A stretch of DNA of 64,000 bases, taken from assembly GCF_000280925.3 (NCBI RefSeq), contig NZ_CP012109.1:8700501-8764500 (forward strand), given 5' to 3'. A program made the translations under genes and the position numbers. Of the stretch, positions 23,305-31,710 are shown piece after piece; the first letter of the stretch is position 1, and each line of letters opens with the position of its first letter. This DNA is from Myxococcus hansupus (lineage in GTDB: Bacteria; Myxococcota; Myxococcia; Myxococcales; Myxococcaceae). Below the pieces are notes generated by a model that was not told the origin of the DNA, searched no databases, and worked only from the letters and a program-made list of their open reading frames with translations.

Positions 23305-24624
23305 ATGGAGGCCGAGGCCGAGGCGGTCCACGAGGATGAGCTGCGCGACGCGTGGCCCGTGCTGTCGCCTCGCGAGCGGGTGGAGGGCTTCCACCTGCTG
23401 CGTCCCGAGCGCGCGCGGGACTTCTTCGCCACCCTGGAGCCGCCGGAGCAGGTGGGCCTGCTCCAGGCGCTCTCGCCCGGGGAGCGGGGCACGTGGCTGC
23501 GGGTGATGGCGCCGGATGACGCGGCGGACGTCGTGCAGCGGCTGCCCCCGGAGGAGCGGGAGGACTGGTTGGCCCTGCTGGACGCGCCGTCCCTGCGCGA
23601 GGTGCGGGCCCTGTTGGCGTACGGCGAGGACGCGGCGGGCGGGCTGATGAACCCGCGCTTCGTCCGCGTGCGCCCGGAGCTGCGCATCGACGAGGCCCTC
23701 AGCTACCTGCGCCGGCAGGCCCGGGAGCAGGTGGAGACCGTCTATTACGCCTACGTGCTGGACGCGGAGCAGCGCCTGGTGGGCGTGGTGTCGCTGCGCC
23801 AGCTCTTCCAGGCCACGCCGGACAAGGTGGTGCGGGAGGTGATGCGCACGGACCTGGTGCGTGTGCGCGAGGACACGGACCAGGAGGAGGTGGGGCGCCT
23901 CTTCGGACGCCACGGCCTGGTGGCCATCCCCGTGGTGGACGGGCAGGGGCGGATGAAGGGCATCGTCACCGTGGACGACATCGTCACCGTGGTGCAGGAG
24001 GAGGCCACCGAGGACATCCAGAAGGTGGGTGGCACGGAGGCGTTGGGCGCGCCGTACCTGGAGGTGGGGCTGCGCGCGATGCTGAAGAAGCGCGCGGGCT
24101 GGCTGCTGGTGCTCTTCCTGTCGGAGATGCTCACCGCCACCGCGATGACGCGCTACCAGGACGAGATTGCCCGCGCGGTGGTGCTCAGCCTCTTCGTGCC
24201 GCTCATCATCTCCGCCGGGGGCAACGCCGGCAGCCAGGCCTCCACGCTGGTCATCCGCGCGCTGGCGCTGGCGCAGGTGCGGCTGCGCGACGTGTGGCGG
24301 GTGCTGCGGCGCGAAATCGTGTCCGGCCTGTTGCTGGGCGCGGTGCTGGGCGCGGTGGGCGTGACGCGCATCCTGCTGTGGCAGGAGCTGTTCCACCTCT
24401 ACGGCGAGCACTTCCTCAAGGTGGCTTTCACCGTGGGCCTGTCCGTGCTGGGCGTGGTGACGTGGGGGACGCTGGCGGGCGCGATGCTGCCGTTCCTGCT
24501 GCGGCGGATGGGCTTCGACCCGGCGAGCGCGTCCGCGCCCTTCGTGGCCACGCTGGTGGATGTCAGCGGGCTGGTCATCTACTTCACCACGGCGGAGTTC
24601 ATCCTCCGCGGCACGCTGCTGTAA
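23305..24624 (+). CDS. mgtE: MgtE-type magnesium transporter
   Basis: A 439-residue MgtE protein. The cytosolic part has the helical N domain (about 15-130; RARDFFATLEPPEQVGLLQAL, PDDAADVVQRLPPEER) and two CBS domains (about 140-260; AGGLMNPRFVRVRP, MRTDLVRVREDTDQEEV, GIVTVDDIVTVV). Five membrane helices follow (about 285-438), with the conserved pore signature PLIISAGGNAGSQASTLVIRALAL and ASAPFVATLVDVSG near the C terminus. It imports Mg2+ across the inner membrane, with the cytosolic domains as Mg2+ gate. It begins 36 bp after the sensor kinase and ends 3 bp before the convergent wzy gene. Confidence 0.93.
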   Translation: MEAEAEAVHEDELRDAWPVLSPRERVEGFHLLRPERARDFFATLEPPEQVGLLQALSPGERGTWLRVMAPDDAADVVQRLPPEEREDWLALLDAPSLREVRALLAYGEDAAGGLMNPRFVRVRPELRIDEALSYLRRQAREQVETVYYAYVLDAEQRLVGVVSLRQLFQATPDKVVREVMRTDLVRVREDTDQEEVGRLFGRHGLVAIPVVDGQGRMKGIVTVDDIVTVVQEEATEDIQKVGGTEALGAPYLEVGLRAMLKKRAGWLLVLFLSEMLTATAMTRYQDEIARAVVLSLFVPLIISAGGNAGSQASTLVIRALALAQVRLRDVWRVLRREIVSGLLLGAVLGAVGVTRILLWQELFHLYGEHFLKVAFTVGLSVLGVVTWGTLAGAMLPFLLRRMGFDPASASAPFVATLVDVSGLVIYFTTAEFILRGTLL

Positions 24625-24627
24625 CCC

Positions 24628-26219
24628 TTACGCGTTGCCCTCGCGCGCGGCGGGCGCCGGGGCGTCTTCTTCGTTGGGGTAGTGGATGGCGCCCGGCGGC
24701 GGCACCGGCGCGGTGGGCGCGGGCCCCATCAGCCGGCTGTGCGGCATGGGCCACGCGCCGGTGTACACGGCGAGCTTCCCCGTCATCGCCACGGCCAGCG
24801 ATATCTGGAACGTGCAGATGTACGAGATGATGCCCATGTCTCCGAACACCTGGTTGATGTACGTGGCCACCAGTCCCACGATGATGAGCGCGGCGGCGCG
24901 GTACTCCGACACGTCGCAGCGGTGGTACGAGCGCACCACCAGGTAGACGGTGACGGCCAGGTACAGCCACACGCCCGTGTAGCCGAGCATCCCCCGAACG
25001 CGAACAGCCCCAGCAGCGAGTTGTGGGGATGGAAGCGGTACTGGGGGAAGACGAAGGCGATGTCCGGCAGGGGGATGGGTTCCAGGAACTCGTGCCCGTA
25101 GCCGGTGCCCAGGATGGGGAACTGGGCCCACGTGGCGATCATGTCCAGGTTCTCGATGTCGCGGTAGTCCAGGTTGCCCTCGCCGCCCTGGCCGTCAATC
25201 AGCGAGCGGATGGTCTGCACCGGCGCGAAGGCGGACGAGCCCGAGTTCCACCCCACCGCCATGTACACGATGATGAAGGGAATGAAGAGCGGCGCCAGCC
25301 GGACCAGGAAGCGCTTCAGCGGCGTCCACGGGTTGATGAGGAAGGCCGCCATCAGGCAGCCCATGAAGCTCACGTAGGCCAGTCGCCGGTCGTTGAAGAC
25401 CATGCCAATGCCGATGAGCGCGATGATGAGCAGCCCTCTCAGCACGTGCGCGGCCTTGGGTTTCTCGATGACCCGCATCGTCGACACCAGCAGGGCGAAG
25501 ACGAACGTCATCGAGTCGGAGTGGGACGTGGTGTACTCCACCTCCACACCCAGCTCGTGCACCACCACCATGGCGAAGTAGGTGCTCACCGCGGACTTGG
25601 TGAGGCCGGCCAGGATGATGGTCTTCGCGAAGGCGGGCCAGTCCTCGGGGCCCCGCATGGCGTAGTGATACATCGCGACGATGAAGGGCATCATCGCGGC
25701 CTGGTGCCATTGCCAGAGCGAGTTCTTGATGTCCCCGCCCCGGGCGATACCCCGCACCTCAATCCAGAGGATGGCGACCAGGGACAGCGCCACCACGGCG
25801 ATGAGCGGCCGGGGCATGGGCATGGGCTCCGGGTCGATTTTCAACCCCTTCACCCGCCGGTACATCGCCAGCCCCATCAGCCCGACGATGAGCACGTCCA
25901 CCAAGGGGAAGCGCAACGCCCCGATTTTGGTGATGTAGCTGAGTTGCGCGAACATCAATTCGCCCAACGGGTACAGGGGTGAGGGCCACAGGCCCGCCTG
26001 GGGCCGCTCCGGCACGTAGTCCACCGCGAGGACGAGCCAGGTCACCACCAACACCGGGTACTTCACCGGCACCTTCAGGATGACCCACACCACCCCAATC
26101 CCCAGGACTGGGGCCAATGCGACCACGGGGTGCAGGATGGCGCCGCCCACGGTGGCCAGCACCAGGACTGCGAGCAGCGCGGCGAAGCGCAGGTAGGGCG
26201 GCCGGTGGGGGGCGTACAT
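24628..26219 (-). pseudogene. wzy: Wzy EPS polymerase gene with a one-base frameshift
   Basis: Two overlapping frames make one O-antigen-polymerase-like membrane protein of about 530 residues with around 12 hydrophobic segments. The first frame runs from ATG 26219 to about 24995 and reads correctly up to HPHNSLLGLFAFGG; the periplasmic-loop signature LGTGYGHEF and FHPHNSLL are typical of Wzy. The frame then breaks at a G5 run (24991-24995) and the protein continues in the next frame with MLGYTGVWLYLAVTVYLVV, ending at 24628. One missing base explains it. Wzy joins EPS repeat units in the periplasm and is required for EPS in M. xanthus. This is either a real loss or a sequencing error. Confidence 0.85.
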
Positions 26220-26275
26220 CGGGACCGGAGGAGGCTACATCCCAGGCACGGGTTGGGATAGATGGAGTGGCACGT

Positions 26276-27583
26276 ATGCCTGCTCCCCGCCCACGCGTCC
26301 TCTTGATTGCCGAGCTGTGCAACCCTGACTGGGTGAGCGTCCCGCTGGAGGGCTGGTCGCTCTACCACGCGCTGGCCGAAGTGGCCGACGTTCACCTGGT
26401 CACCCATGTCCGCAACCGGGAGAACATCCTGAAGCAGGGCGTGCAGGAGGGCTCGCAGTTCACGGCGCTGGACTCCACGCCGGTGGAGAAGCCACTCGAC
26501 AAGGTGGGCGAGGTGCTGCGGGGCAGCACCGGCGTGGGGTGGACCACGGCCACCGCGCTCAGCGCGCTGCCCTACTACTACTTCGAGGAGGTGCTCTGGC
26601 GCCGCTTCGGTCCGCGCATCGAGGCGGGCGAGTTCGACCTGGTGCACCGCTACACGCCCATCAGCCCCACCACGCCCAGCACGCTGGCGGCGCGGTGCAA
26701 GAAGGCGGGCGTGCCCTTCGTCATGGGGCCGCTCAATGGCGGCCTGCCCTGGCCCAAGGGTTTCGGCGGCGCGCGGCGGCGGGAGAAGGAGTGGCTCAGC
26801 TACATCCGGGACGCCTACAAGCTGATGCCCTTCTACAAGTCCACGCGGGACAACGCGTCCGCCATCATCACCGGCTCGCGCGCCACGCGGGGGCAGGTGT
26901 CGGACCGGTGGCAGGGCAAGACGGTGTACGTGCCGGAGAACGCCATCGACGTGCGGCGCTTCGGCACGGCGAAGTCGGAGGGCCCGGTGGAGCTGCCGCT
27001 GCGGGTGGCCTTCGTGGGCCGCTTCGTACCCTACAAGGGCATGGCCATGCTGATGGAGGCCGCCGCGCCGCTCATCCGCGAGGGCAAGGTGGTGCTGGAG
27101 TACATCGGTGACGGGCAGGAGATGGCCAACCTCAAGGCCCAGGCGGCGCGCGACGGCATCGAGTCCGGCGTGACGTTCGCCGGCTGGGTGAAGCACCACG
27201 AGCTCCAGGACCGGCTGGCGAAGAACCACATCTTCGGCTTCCCCAGCGTGCGCGAGTTCGGCGGCGCGGTGGTGTGCGAGGCCATGGCCCTGGGGCTGGT
27301 GCCCATCGTCATGGACTACGGCGGTCCGGGTGAAATCGTGAGCCCGGCCACGGGCTTCGCCATCCCCATGGGGACGCCGGAGGAAATCGTCGCCCGCGTG
27401 CGCGAGGTGCTGGCGAAGCTGGCCGCGGACCCGTCCGTCATCCGTCCCATGGGCGAGCGCGCCCGCGAGCGCGTCTTCAAGTACTTCACCTGGAAGGCGA
27501 AGGCGGAGCAGGTGCTGGAGGTGTACCGCTGGGTGATGGGTGAGCGCGGCCAGCCCGACTGGGGCATGCCGCTGGCGGACTGA
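26276..27583 (+). CDS. epsH: EpsH, family 4 glycosyltransferase
   Basis: A 435-residue GT-B glycosyltransferase. The N-terminal domain contains RVLLIAELCNPDWVSVPLEGW and FDLVHRYTPISPTTPS. The donor-binding domain has VAFVGRFVPYKGMAMLMEA (about 240-258), VLEYIGDGQEM, VTFAGWVKHHELQDRL, and the E-x7-E motif region FPSVREFGGAVVCEAMALGLVPIVMDYGGPGEIV. It matches the EpsH slot next to wzy in the Myxococcus EPS locus and is divergent from it with a 56-bp gap. The start follows GGAG (TGGAGTGG) about 10 nt upstream. It builds the repeat unit on the cytosolic side. Confidence 0.87.
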   Translation: MPAPRPRVLLIAELCNPDWVSVPLEGWSLYHALAEVADVHLVTHVRNRENILKQGVQEGSQFTALDSTPVEKPLDKVGEVLRGSTGVGWTTATALSALPYYYFEEVLWRRFGPRIEAGEFDLVHRYTPISPTTPSTLAARCKKAGVPFVMGPLNGGLPWPKGFGGARRREKEWLSYIRDAYKLMPFYKSTRDNASAIITGSRATRGQVSDRWQGKTVYVPENAIDVRRFGTAKSEGPVELPLRVAFVGRFVPYKGMAMLMEAAAPLIREGKVVLEYIGDGQEMANLKAQAARDGIESGVTFAGWVKHHELQDRLAKNHIFGFPSVREFGGAVVCEAMALGLVPIVMDYGGPGEIVSPATGFAIPMGTPEEIVARVREVLAKLAADPSVIRPMGERARERVFKYFTWKAKAEQVLEVYRWVMGERGQPDWGMPLAD

Positions 27584-27595
27584 GGTCCGCGGGGC

Positions 27596-28951
27596 CTACT
27601 CCTCCAGGTCCAGCTTGCGGTACAGCGTGCGCCGGTTGATGCCCAGGATGCGCGCGGCGGCGGCCTTGTTGCCACCCTGCGCCTCCACCACCCGGCGCAC
27701 ATAGGCGCGCTCCACCTCTTCCAGGGGCGCGTCTTCTCCCGAGGCGCGGTTGAGCAGCGAGGTGATGCCGCTGTCGTCGCCGCCCGGCAGGTCGAAGTCC
27801 TCCGGCACCAGCGTGTCGTGGTCCGCCAGGGCCACCGCGCGCTCCAGCAGGTTGGCCAATTCGCGCACGTTGCCGGGCCAGGCGTGGGCCATCAGCCGCT
27901 TCATGGCGCTGGCGGACACGCCCAGCACCTCGCGTGACTGCTGCTCGCCCAGCCGGCCGAGGAAGAAGTCCACCAGCGGGAGGATGTCCTCGCGCCGCTC
28001 GCGCAGCGGGGGCACCTCGATGCGGATGACGTTGAGCCGGTAGTAGAGGTCCGCGCGGAAGCGGCCCTCGCGCAGCAGCGTCTCCAGCGGCCGGTTGGTG
28101 GCGGCCAGCACGCGGGCGCGCACGGGCGTCTCCGTGCTCGAGCCCAGCGGGCGCACGCGCCCCGTCTCCAGCGCCTGGAGCAGCTTGGCCTGCACCTCCA
28201 GCGACAGCTCGCCCACCTCGTCGAGGAACAGCGTCCCGCCGCCCGCGGACACGAAGACGCCGGCCCGGTCCTCGCGCGCGTCGGTGTACGCGCCGCGCCT
28301 GGCGCCGAACAGCTCGCTCTCCGCTAGGCTCGCGGGCAGGGCGGCGCAGTTGAGTTGGAGGAAGGGTTGGGCGCGCCGGTTGCTGGACTCGTGGATGAAG
28401 CGGGCCAGGGAGCTCTTGCCGGTGCCTGTCTCCCCCGTCAGGAGGACTGTGGCGTCGCTGCGCCCCGCGCGGCGGGAGACCTCCAGCGCCTTCTGCATGG
28501 CGGCGCTGCGGGCCACCAGGCCTCCGGGCGTGTCCCCGGGGACGGCGGCGCGCAGGCGCACGATTTCGCGGCGGAGCTGCCGCTCGCGGAAGGCGCGCTC
28601 CAGCGTGAGGACGAGCGCGTCGATGTTGAACGGCTTCGTCACGAAGTCGCAGGCGCCGGCCTTCACCGCCGCGACCGCCAGCTCCACGCTGCCGAAGGCG
28701 GTGATGAGCACCACGAGCTGGCCCGGCTTGCGCGTCAGCAGCGCCTCCAGCACCTCGGTGCCCCGCATGCGCGGCATCTCCACGTCGGTGATGACCAGGT
28801 CGAAGGGCTCGCGCTCGAAGAGGCTCAGCGCCTCCTCGGGCGACGTGCGGCCCACGGCCTCGTAGCCGCGCGCGTCCAGGCTCTCGCAGAGGAAGTCCAC
28901 CACCCCCGCGTCGTCATCCAGGACGAGCAGACGCTTCTTGGGAGTGCTCAT
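27596..28951 (-). CDS. epsI: EpsI/Nla24, NtrC-type response regulator with altered GAFTGA loop
   Basis: A 451-residue NtrC-family regulator. It has a receiver domain (about 6-120; phospho-Asp56 in VITDVEMP), an AAA+ sigma-54 activation domain (Walker A GETGTGKS 173-180; Walker B GGTLFLDEVGE 238-248), and a Fis-type helix-turn-helix (NKAAAARILGINRRTLYRKL) at the C terminus. The loop that normally reads GAFTGA and contacts sigma-54 is GAYTDA here (residues 220-225). The orthologue in M. xanthus, EpsI/Nla24, is needed for EPS and binds c-di-GMP. It overlaps the upstream histidine kinase by ATGA, so the two form a coupled two-component system. The longer open frame upstream is antisense-like. Confidence 0.88.
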   Translation of the reverse strand: MSTPKKRLLVLDDDAGVVDFLCESLDARGYEAVGRTSPEEALSLFEREPFDLVITDVEMPRMRGTEVLEALLTRKPGQLVVLITAFGSVELAVAAVKAGACDFVTKPFNIDALVLTLERAFRERQLRREIVRLRAAVPGDTPGGLVARSAAMQKALEVSRRAGRSDATVLLTGETGTGKSSLARFIHESSNRRAQPFLQLNCAALPASLAESELFGARRGAYTDAREDRAGVFVSAGGGTLFLDEVGELSLEVQAKLLQALETGRVRPLGSSTETPVRARVLAATNRPLETLLREGRFRADLYYRLNVIRIEVPPLRERREDILPLVDFFLGRLGEQQSREVLGVSASAMKRLMAHAWPGNVRELANLLERAVALADHDTLVPEDFDLPGGDDSGITSLLNRASGEDAPLEEVERAYVRRVVEAQGGNKAAAARILGINRRTLYRKLDLEE

Positions 28952-30477
28952 ACCGCCCCCGTTCCCTCTTCCGTCGCGGAAGGGATGTGTACGACGAAGT
29001 GACTGCCCTGGCCCTGCTGTGACGTCACCGTCACGGCGCCCCCGTGTTCGGCGACGATGGCCTTCACCACCGGCAGGCCCAGGCCCGTGCCGCCGTGGGT
29101 GCCCCAGGTGCTGAAGAAGGGCTCGAAGACGCGCTCCAGCGCCGCCGCGTCCATGCCCACGCCGGTGTCCTCCACGGAGAGGCACACGCCGTGGCGCTCG
29201 CGCAGGCCGGGGGCGGGCTGGAAGGTGGAGGGCTTCAGCGTCACGCGCACCTCGCCGCCCCGGGGCGTGGCGCGCAGCGCGTTGGTGAGCAGGTTGAGCG
29301 TCACCTGCTGCAAGCCGTCGCCGTCCGCCATCACCTGGGGCAGGGCGGGCTCGAAGTGGAACGTCAGCCGGACGTCGCGCTTGCGGGCGTCGAACTCCAG
29401 CAGGTCCACCACGGCGCGCACCGAGGCGAGTGCGTCCAGCGGCTCCAACCGCGAGGGCTTGCGGCGCGCCAGGTCCAGGAGCTGGCGGACGATGCGCTCG
29501 ATGCGCTCCGACTGCTCCACCAGGATGCGCGCGTTGCGCCGCACGTCGTCCGGCAGCTCCGCGCGCGCGGCCAGGGCCTGCGCGCGCCCGTTGAGGATGA
29601 GCAGCGGCGAGCCGATTTCATGCGCCAGCCCCGCGGAGAGCTGCCCCACGGCGGCCAGCTTGTCCACGCGCCGCAGGCCCGCCTCCAGCGCGAGCCGCGA
29701 GTCCGCCTCCTCCGACAGGCGCAGCCGCGCCACGCGCAGCTCCGTCACCATGGCGTTGAAGGCGTGGACCACCTCGCCCACTTCGTCGTCGCCGCCGGCC
29801 ACCACCGTGGCGGTGAAGTCGCCGCCGCGCACCGCGCGCATGCCGCGCACCACGCGCTCCAGGGGCTGCTGGAGGTAGAGCATCAGCAGCAGCCACCCCA
29901 CCACGGAGATGCCCGCGATGAGCGTCAGCACCGAGAGCACGGTGGCCCGGGTGGTGTGCTCCAAGTCTTGCCGCAGCCCGTCCAGGGGCTTCACCACGCC
30001 CAGCGCGCCAATGGCGCCGCCGTCGTCGCTGAGCAGCGGCAGGACGACGAGCAGGTGGGACAGCTTGTCCGGGCCCGCGAAGTGGGTGAGCGAGTGGCGC
30101 GTCTTCAACACGCGCTGGGACGCGTCCTCCACCAGGTGGAGCGTCTGGGTGCTGCCCGGCGAGCGCACCATCACCGCGCCCCGCGCGTCGAAGACGAACA
30201 GGTCCACCGTGGGGTCGCGGCGCTCCAGCGACTCGAGGATTTCGTTGACGTCCCCCGCCTGTCCGTCCCGGAAGGCGTTCTCCATGGCCACCTGGAGGGC
30301 CGTGGCCAGCAGCCGCGTCGACTGCTCGGTGGCCGTCCGCAGGTCGTACTCCTCCCGCTGGAGCTGGCTGTAGCCGTAGGCCCCCAGGATGATGGCGCTG
30401 GTCAGCGTCAGGCCCAGGCCCAGTTTCGTGGAGATGCGCACGCCGGGCACTGTGGCGAAAGTGCACAGGTGGTTCAA
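28948..30477 (-). CDS. Membrane sensor histidine kinase paired with EpsI
   Basis: A 509-residue sensor kinase. It has a first membrane helix (LGLGLTLTSAIILGAYGYS, about 18-36), a periplasmic sensor of about 140 residues, and a second helix (LSVLTLIAGISVVGWLLLMLYL, about 181-202). HAMP follows (LERVVRGMRAVRGGDFTATV), then HisKA with phospho-His in SAGLAHEIGSPL, and HATPase (N-box NLLTNALRATPRGG; EDTGVGMD; GTGLGLPVVKAIVAEHGG). Its stop overlaps the epsI start, which strongly implies it phosphorylates EpsI. The start could be the ATG at 30477 or a GTG about 12 codons later. It is divergent from the RND operon, with 102 bp between them. Confidence 0.88.
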   Translation of the reverse strand: MNHLCTFATVPGVRISTKLGLGLTLTSAIILGAYGYSQLQREEYDLRTATEQSTRLLATALQVAMENAFRDGQAGDVNEILESLERRDPTVDLFVFDARGAVMVRSPGSTQTLHLVEDASQRVLKTRHSLTHFAGPDKLSHLLVVLPLLSDDGGAIGALGVVKPLDGLRQDLEHTTRATVLSVLTLIAGISVVGWLLLMLYLQQPLERVVRGMRAVRGGDFTATVVAGGDDEVGEVVHAFNAMVTELRVARLRLSEEADSRLALEAGLRRVDKLAAVGQLSAGLAHEIGSPLLILNGRAQALAARAELPDDVRRNARILVEQSERIERIVRQLLDLARRKPSRLEPLDALASVRAVVDLLEFDARKRDVRLTFHFEPALPQVMADGDGLQQVTLNLLTNALRATPRGGEVRVTLKPSTFQPAPGLRERHGVCLSVEDTGVGMDAAALERVFEPFFSTWGTHGGTGLGLPVVKAIVAEHGGAVTVTSQQGQGSHFVVHIPSATEEGTGAV

Positions 30478-30579
30478 TAAGCACCAGTCACGCCTGCTCG
30501 GCGAGCGTCGCCTTCCTCAATGATTCCAGGGGGTTGAGGATGTGGCGCGGTGGGCCCGGACTTGCTCAGGGGCCTGGGC

Positions 30580-31689
30580 ATGAACAGGACCCTGCTCCTT
30601 GGCCTCTGGGCCTTCTCCACCGCCGCCTGCTCGGGCGCCTCCGCCCCTCCCGCCCCCCCCGAGCGCGCGGCCCCCGCGCCTCTGAAGGAGGGCGTGGTGC
30701 AGCTCGCCGAGGCCTCCCGGGCCTTCGTCACTGTCACCCCGGTGAAGGCGGATGCCAGCAGCGCGGCGGTCCAGGCCCCGGCGCGCGTGGCCTTCCGAGA
30801 TGGAGCGCTGTCCCGCGTGGTGCCGCCCTTGGCGGGTCGGGTGGTGAGCGTCCATGTGCGCACCGGTGACACCGTGAAGCCGGGGGATGCGCTCGTGACA
30901 CTGGACTGCCCGGAGGCCGCGGCGGCGCGCACGGCGGTGGCCACGGCGACGGCGACGCTGCGCGAGGCCCAGTTGGCCTTCGAGCGCGAGGTCCGCATGT
31001 TCGAGCAGGGCGTCACCACCGAGCGCGAGCGGCTGGCGGCGGAGACGCGGCTGGCGGAGATGCAGGCGGAGCTGGCGCGGGCGAAGGCGTCGGTGGGCTT
31101 CGTGGGCACGGGCAACGGAACGACGGTGGTGCTGCGCGCGCCGCTGGCGGGCACGGTGCTGAGCCGGAGCGCGGTGGACGGCCTCGCCGTGCAGCCGGGC
31201 GGGGACCCGTTGGTGGAGGTGGGTGACCCCTCCGCGCTGTGGGTGATGGCGGACGTGTTCGAGCGCGACCTGTCCCTGGTGCACGAGGGCGCGCGGGTGC
31301 AGGTGACGCTGCCGTCGGTGCACGCGCCGCTGGCGGGCAAGGTGGAGTGGGTGGGCGCGGTGGTGGCTGGGGGCTCGCGGACGGCGCCGGTGCGCATCAC
31401 CCTGGACACGCCCGCCAACGGGCTGCGCCCCGGCATGTTCGGGCGCGTCCGCATCGACTCGCCGGACGCCATCCTGACGCTGCCGGTGGAGGCGGTGCTG
31501 CTGCGCAACGGCAAGGACTCGGTGGTGTACGTGCAGGAGGCGGCCGCGGGCACCTACGTGCGGCGGCCTGTCGTCGTCGCCCAGCCGGTGGATGGGCGGG
31601 TGCAGGTCATCGGCGGTCTCTCACCGGGTGAGCAGGTCGTCACTCGCGGCGCGCTGCTGCTGGACGGCGCGGCGGACCAGCTTCTCTAG
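30580..31689 (+). CDS. RND efflux periplasmic adaptor (membrane-fusion) lipoprotein
   Basis: A 369-residue adaptor. The signal ends LWAFSTAACSG (lipidation Cys about 17). The barrel-sandwich (biotinyl-lipoyl-like) hybrid domain has LAGRVVSVHVRTGDTVKPGDALVTLDCPE. It is followed by a coiled-coil hairpin (about 110-165), then VLRAPLAGTVLSRSAVDGLAVQPGG, a beta-barrel (LWVMADVFERDLSLVHEGARVQVTLPS) and the membrane-proximal domain. It belongs to the CzcB/CusB-like group but lacks a His-rich or Met-rich metal-binding N terminus. It links the inner-membrane pump to the outer-membrane channel encoded downstream. The start was placed at MNRTLLLG to give a proper signal; a frame from 30550 adds ten residues. 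Confidence 0.88.
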   Translation: MNRTLLLGLWAFSTAACSGASAPPAPPERAAPAPLKEGVVQLAEASRAFVTVTPVKADASSAAVQAPARVAFRDGALSRVVPPLAGRVVSVHVRTGDTVKPGDALVTLDCPEAAAARTAVATATATLREAQLAFEREVRMFEQGVTTERERLAAETRLAEMQAELARAKASVGFVGTGNGTTVVLRAPLAGTVLSRSAVDGLAVQPGGDPLVEVGDPSALWVMADVFERDLSLVHEGARVQVTLPSVHAPLAGKVEWVGAVVAGGSRTAPVRITLDTPANGLRPGMFGRVRIDSPDAILTLPVEAVLLRNGKDSVVYVQEAAAGTYVRRPVVVAQPVDGRVQVIGGLSPGEQVVTRGALLLDGAADQLL

Positions 31690-31710
31690 GCGCGGCGAGG
31701 ACACCCACCC

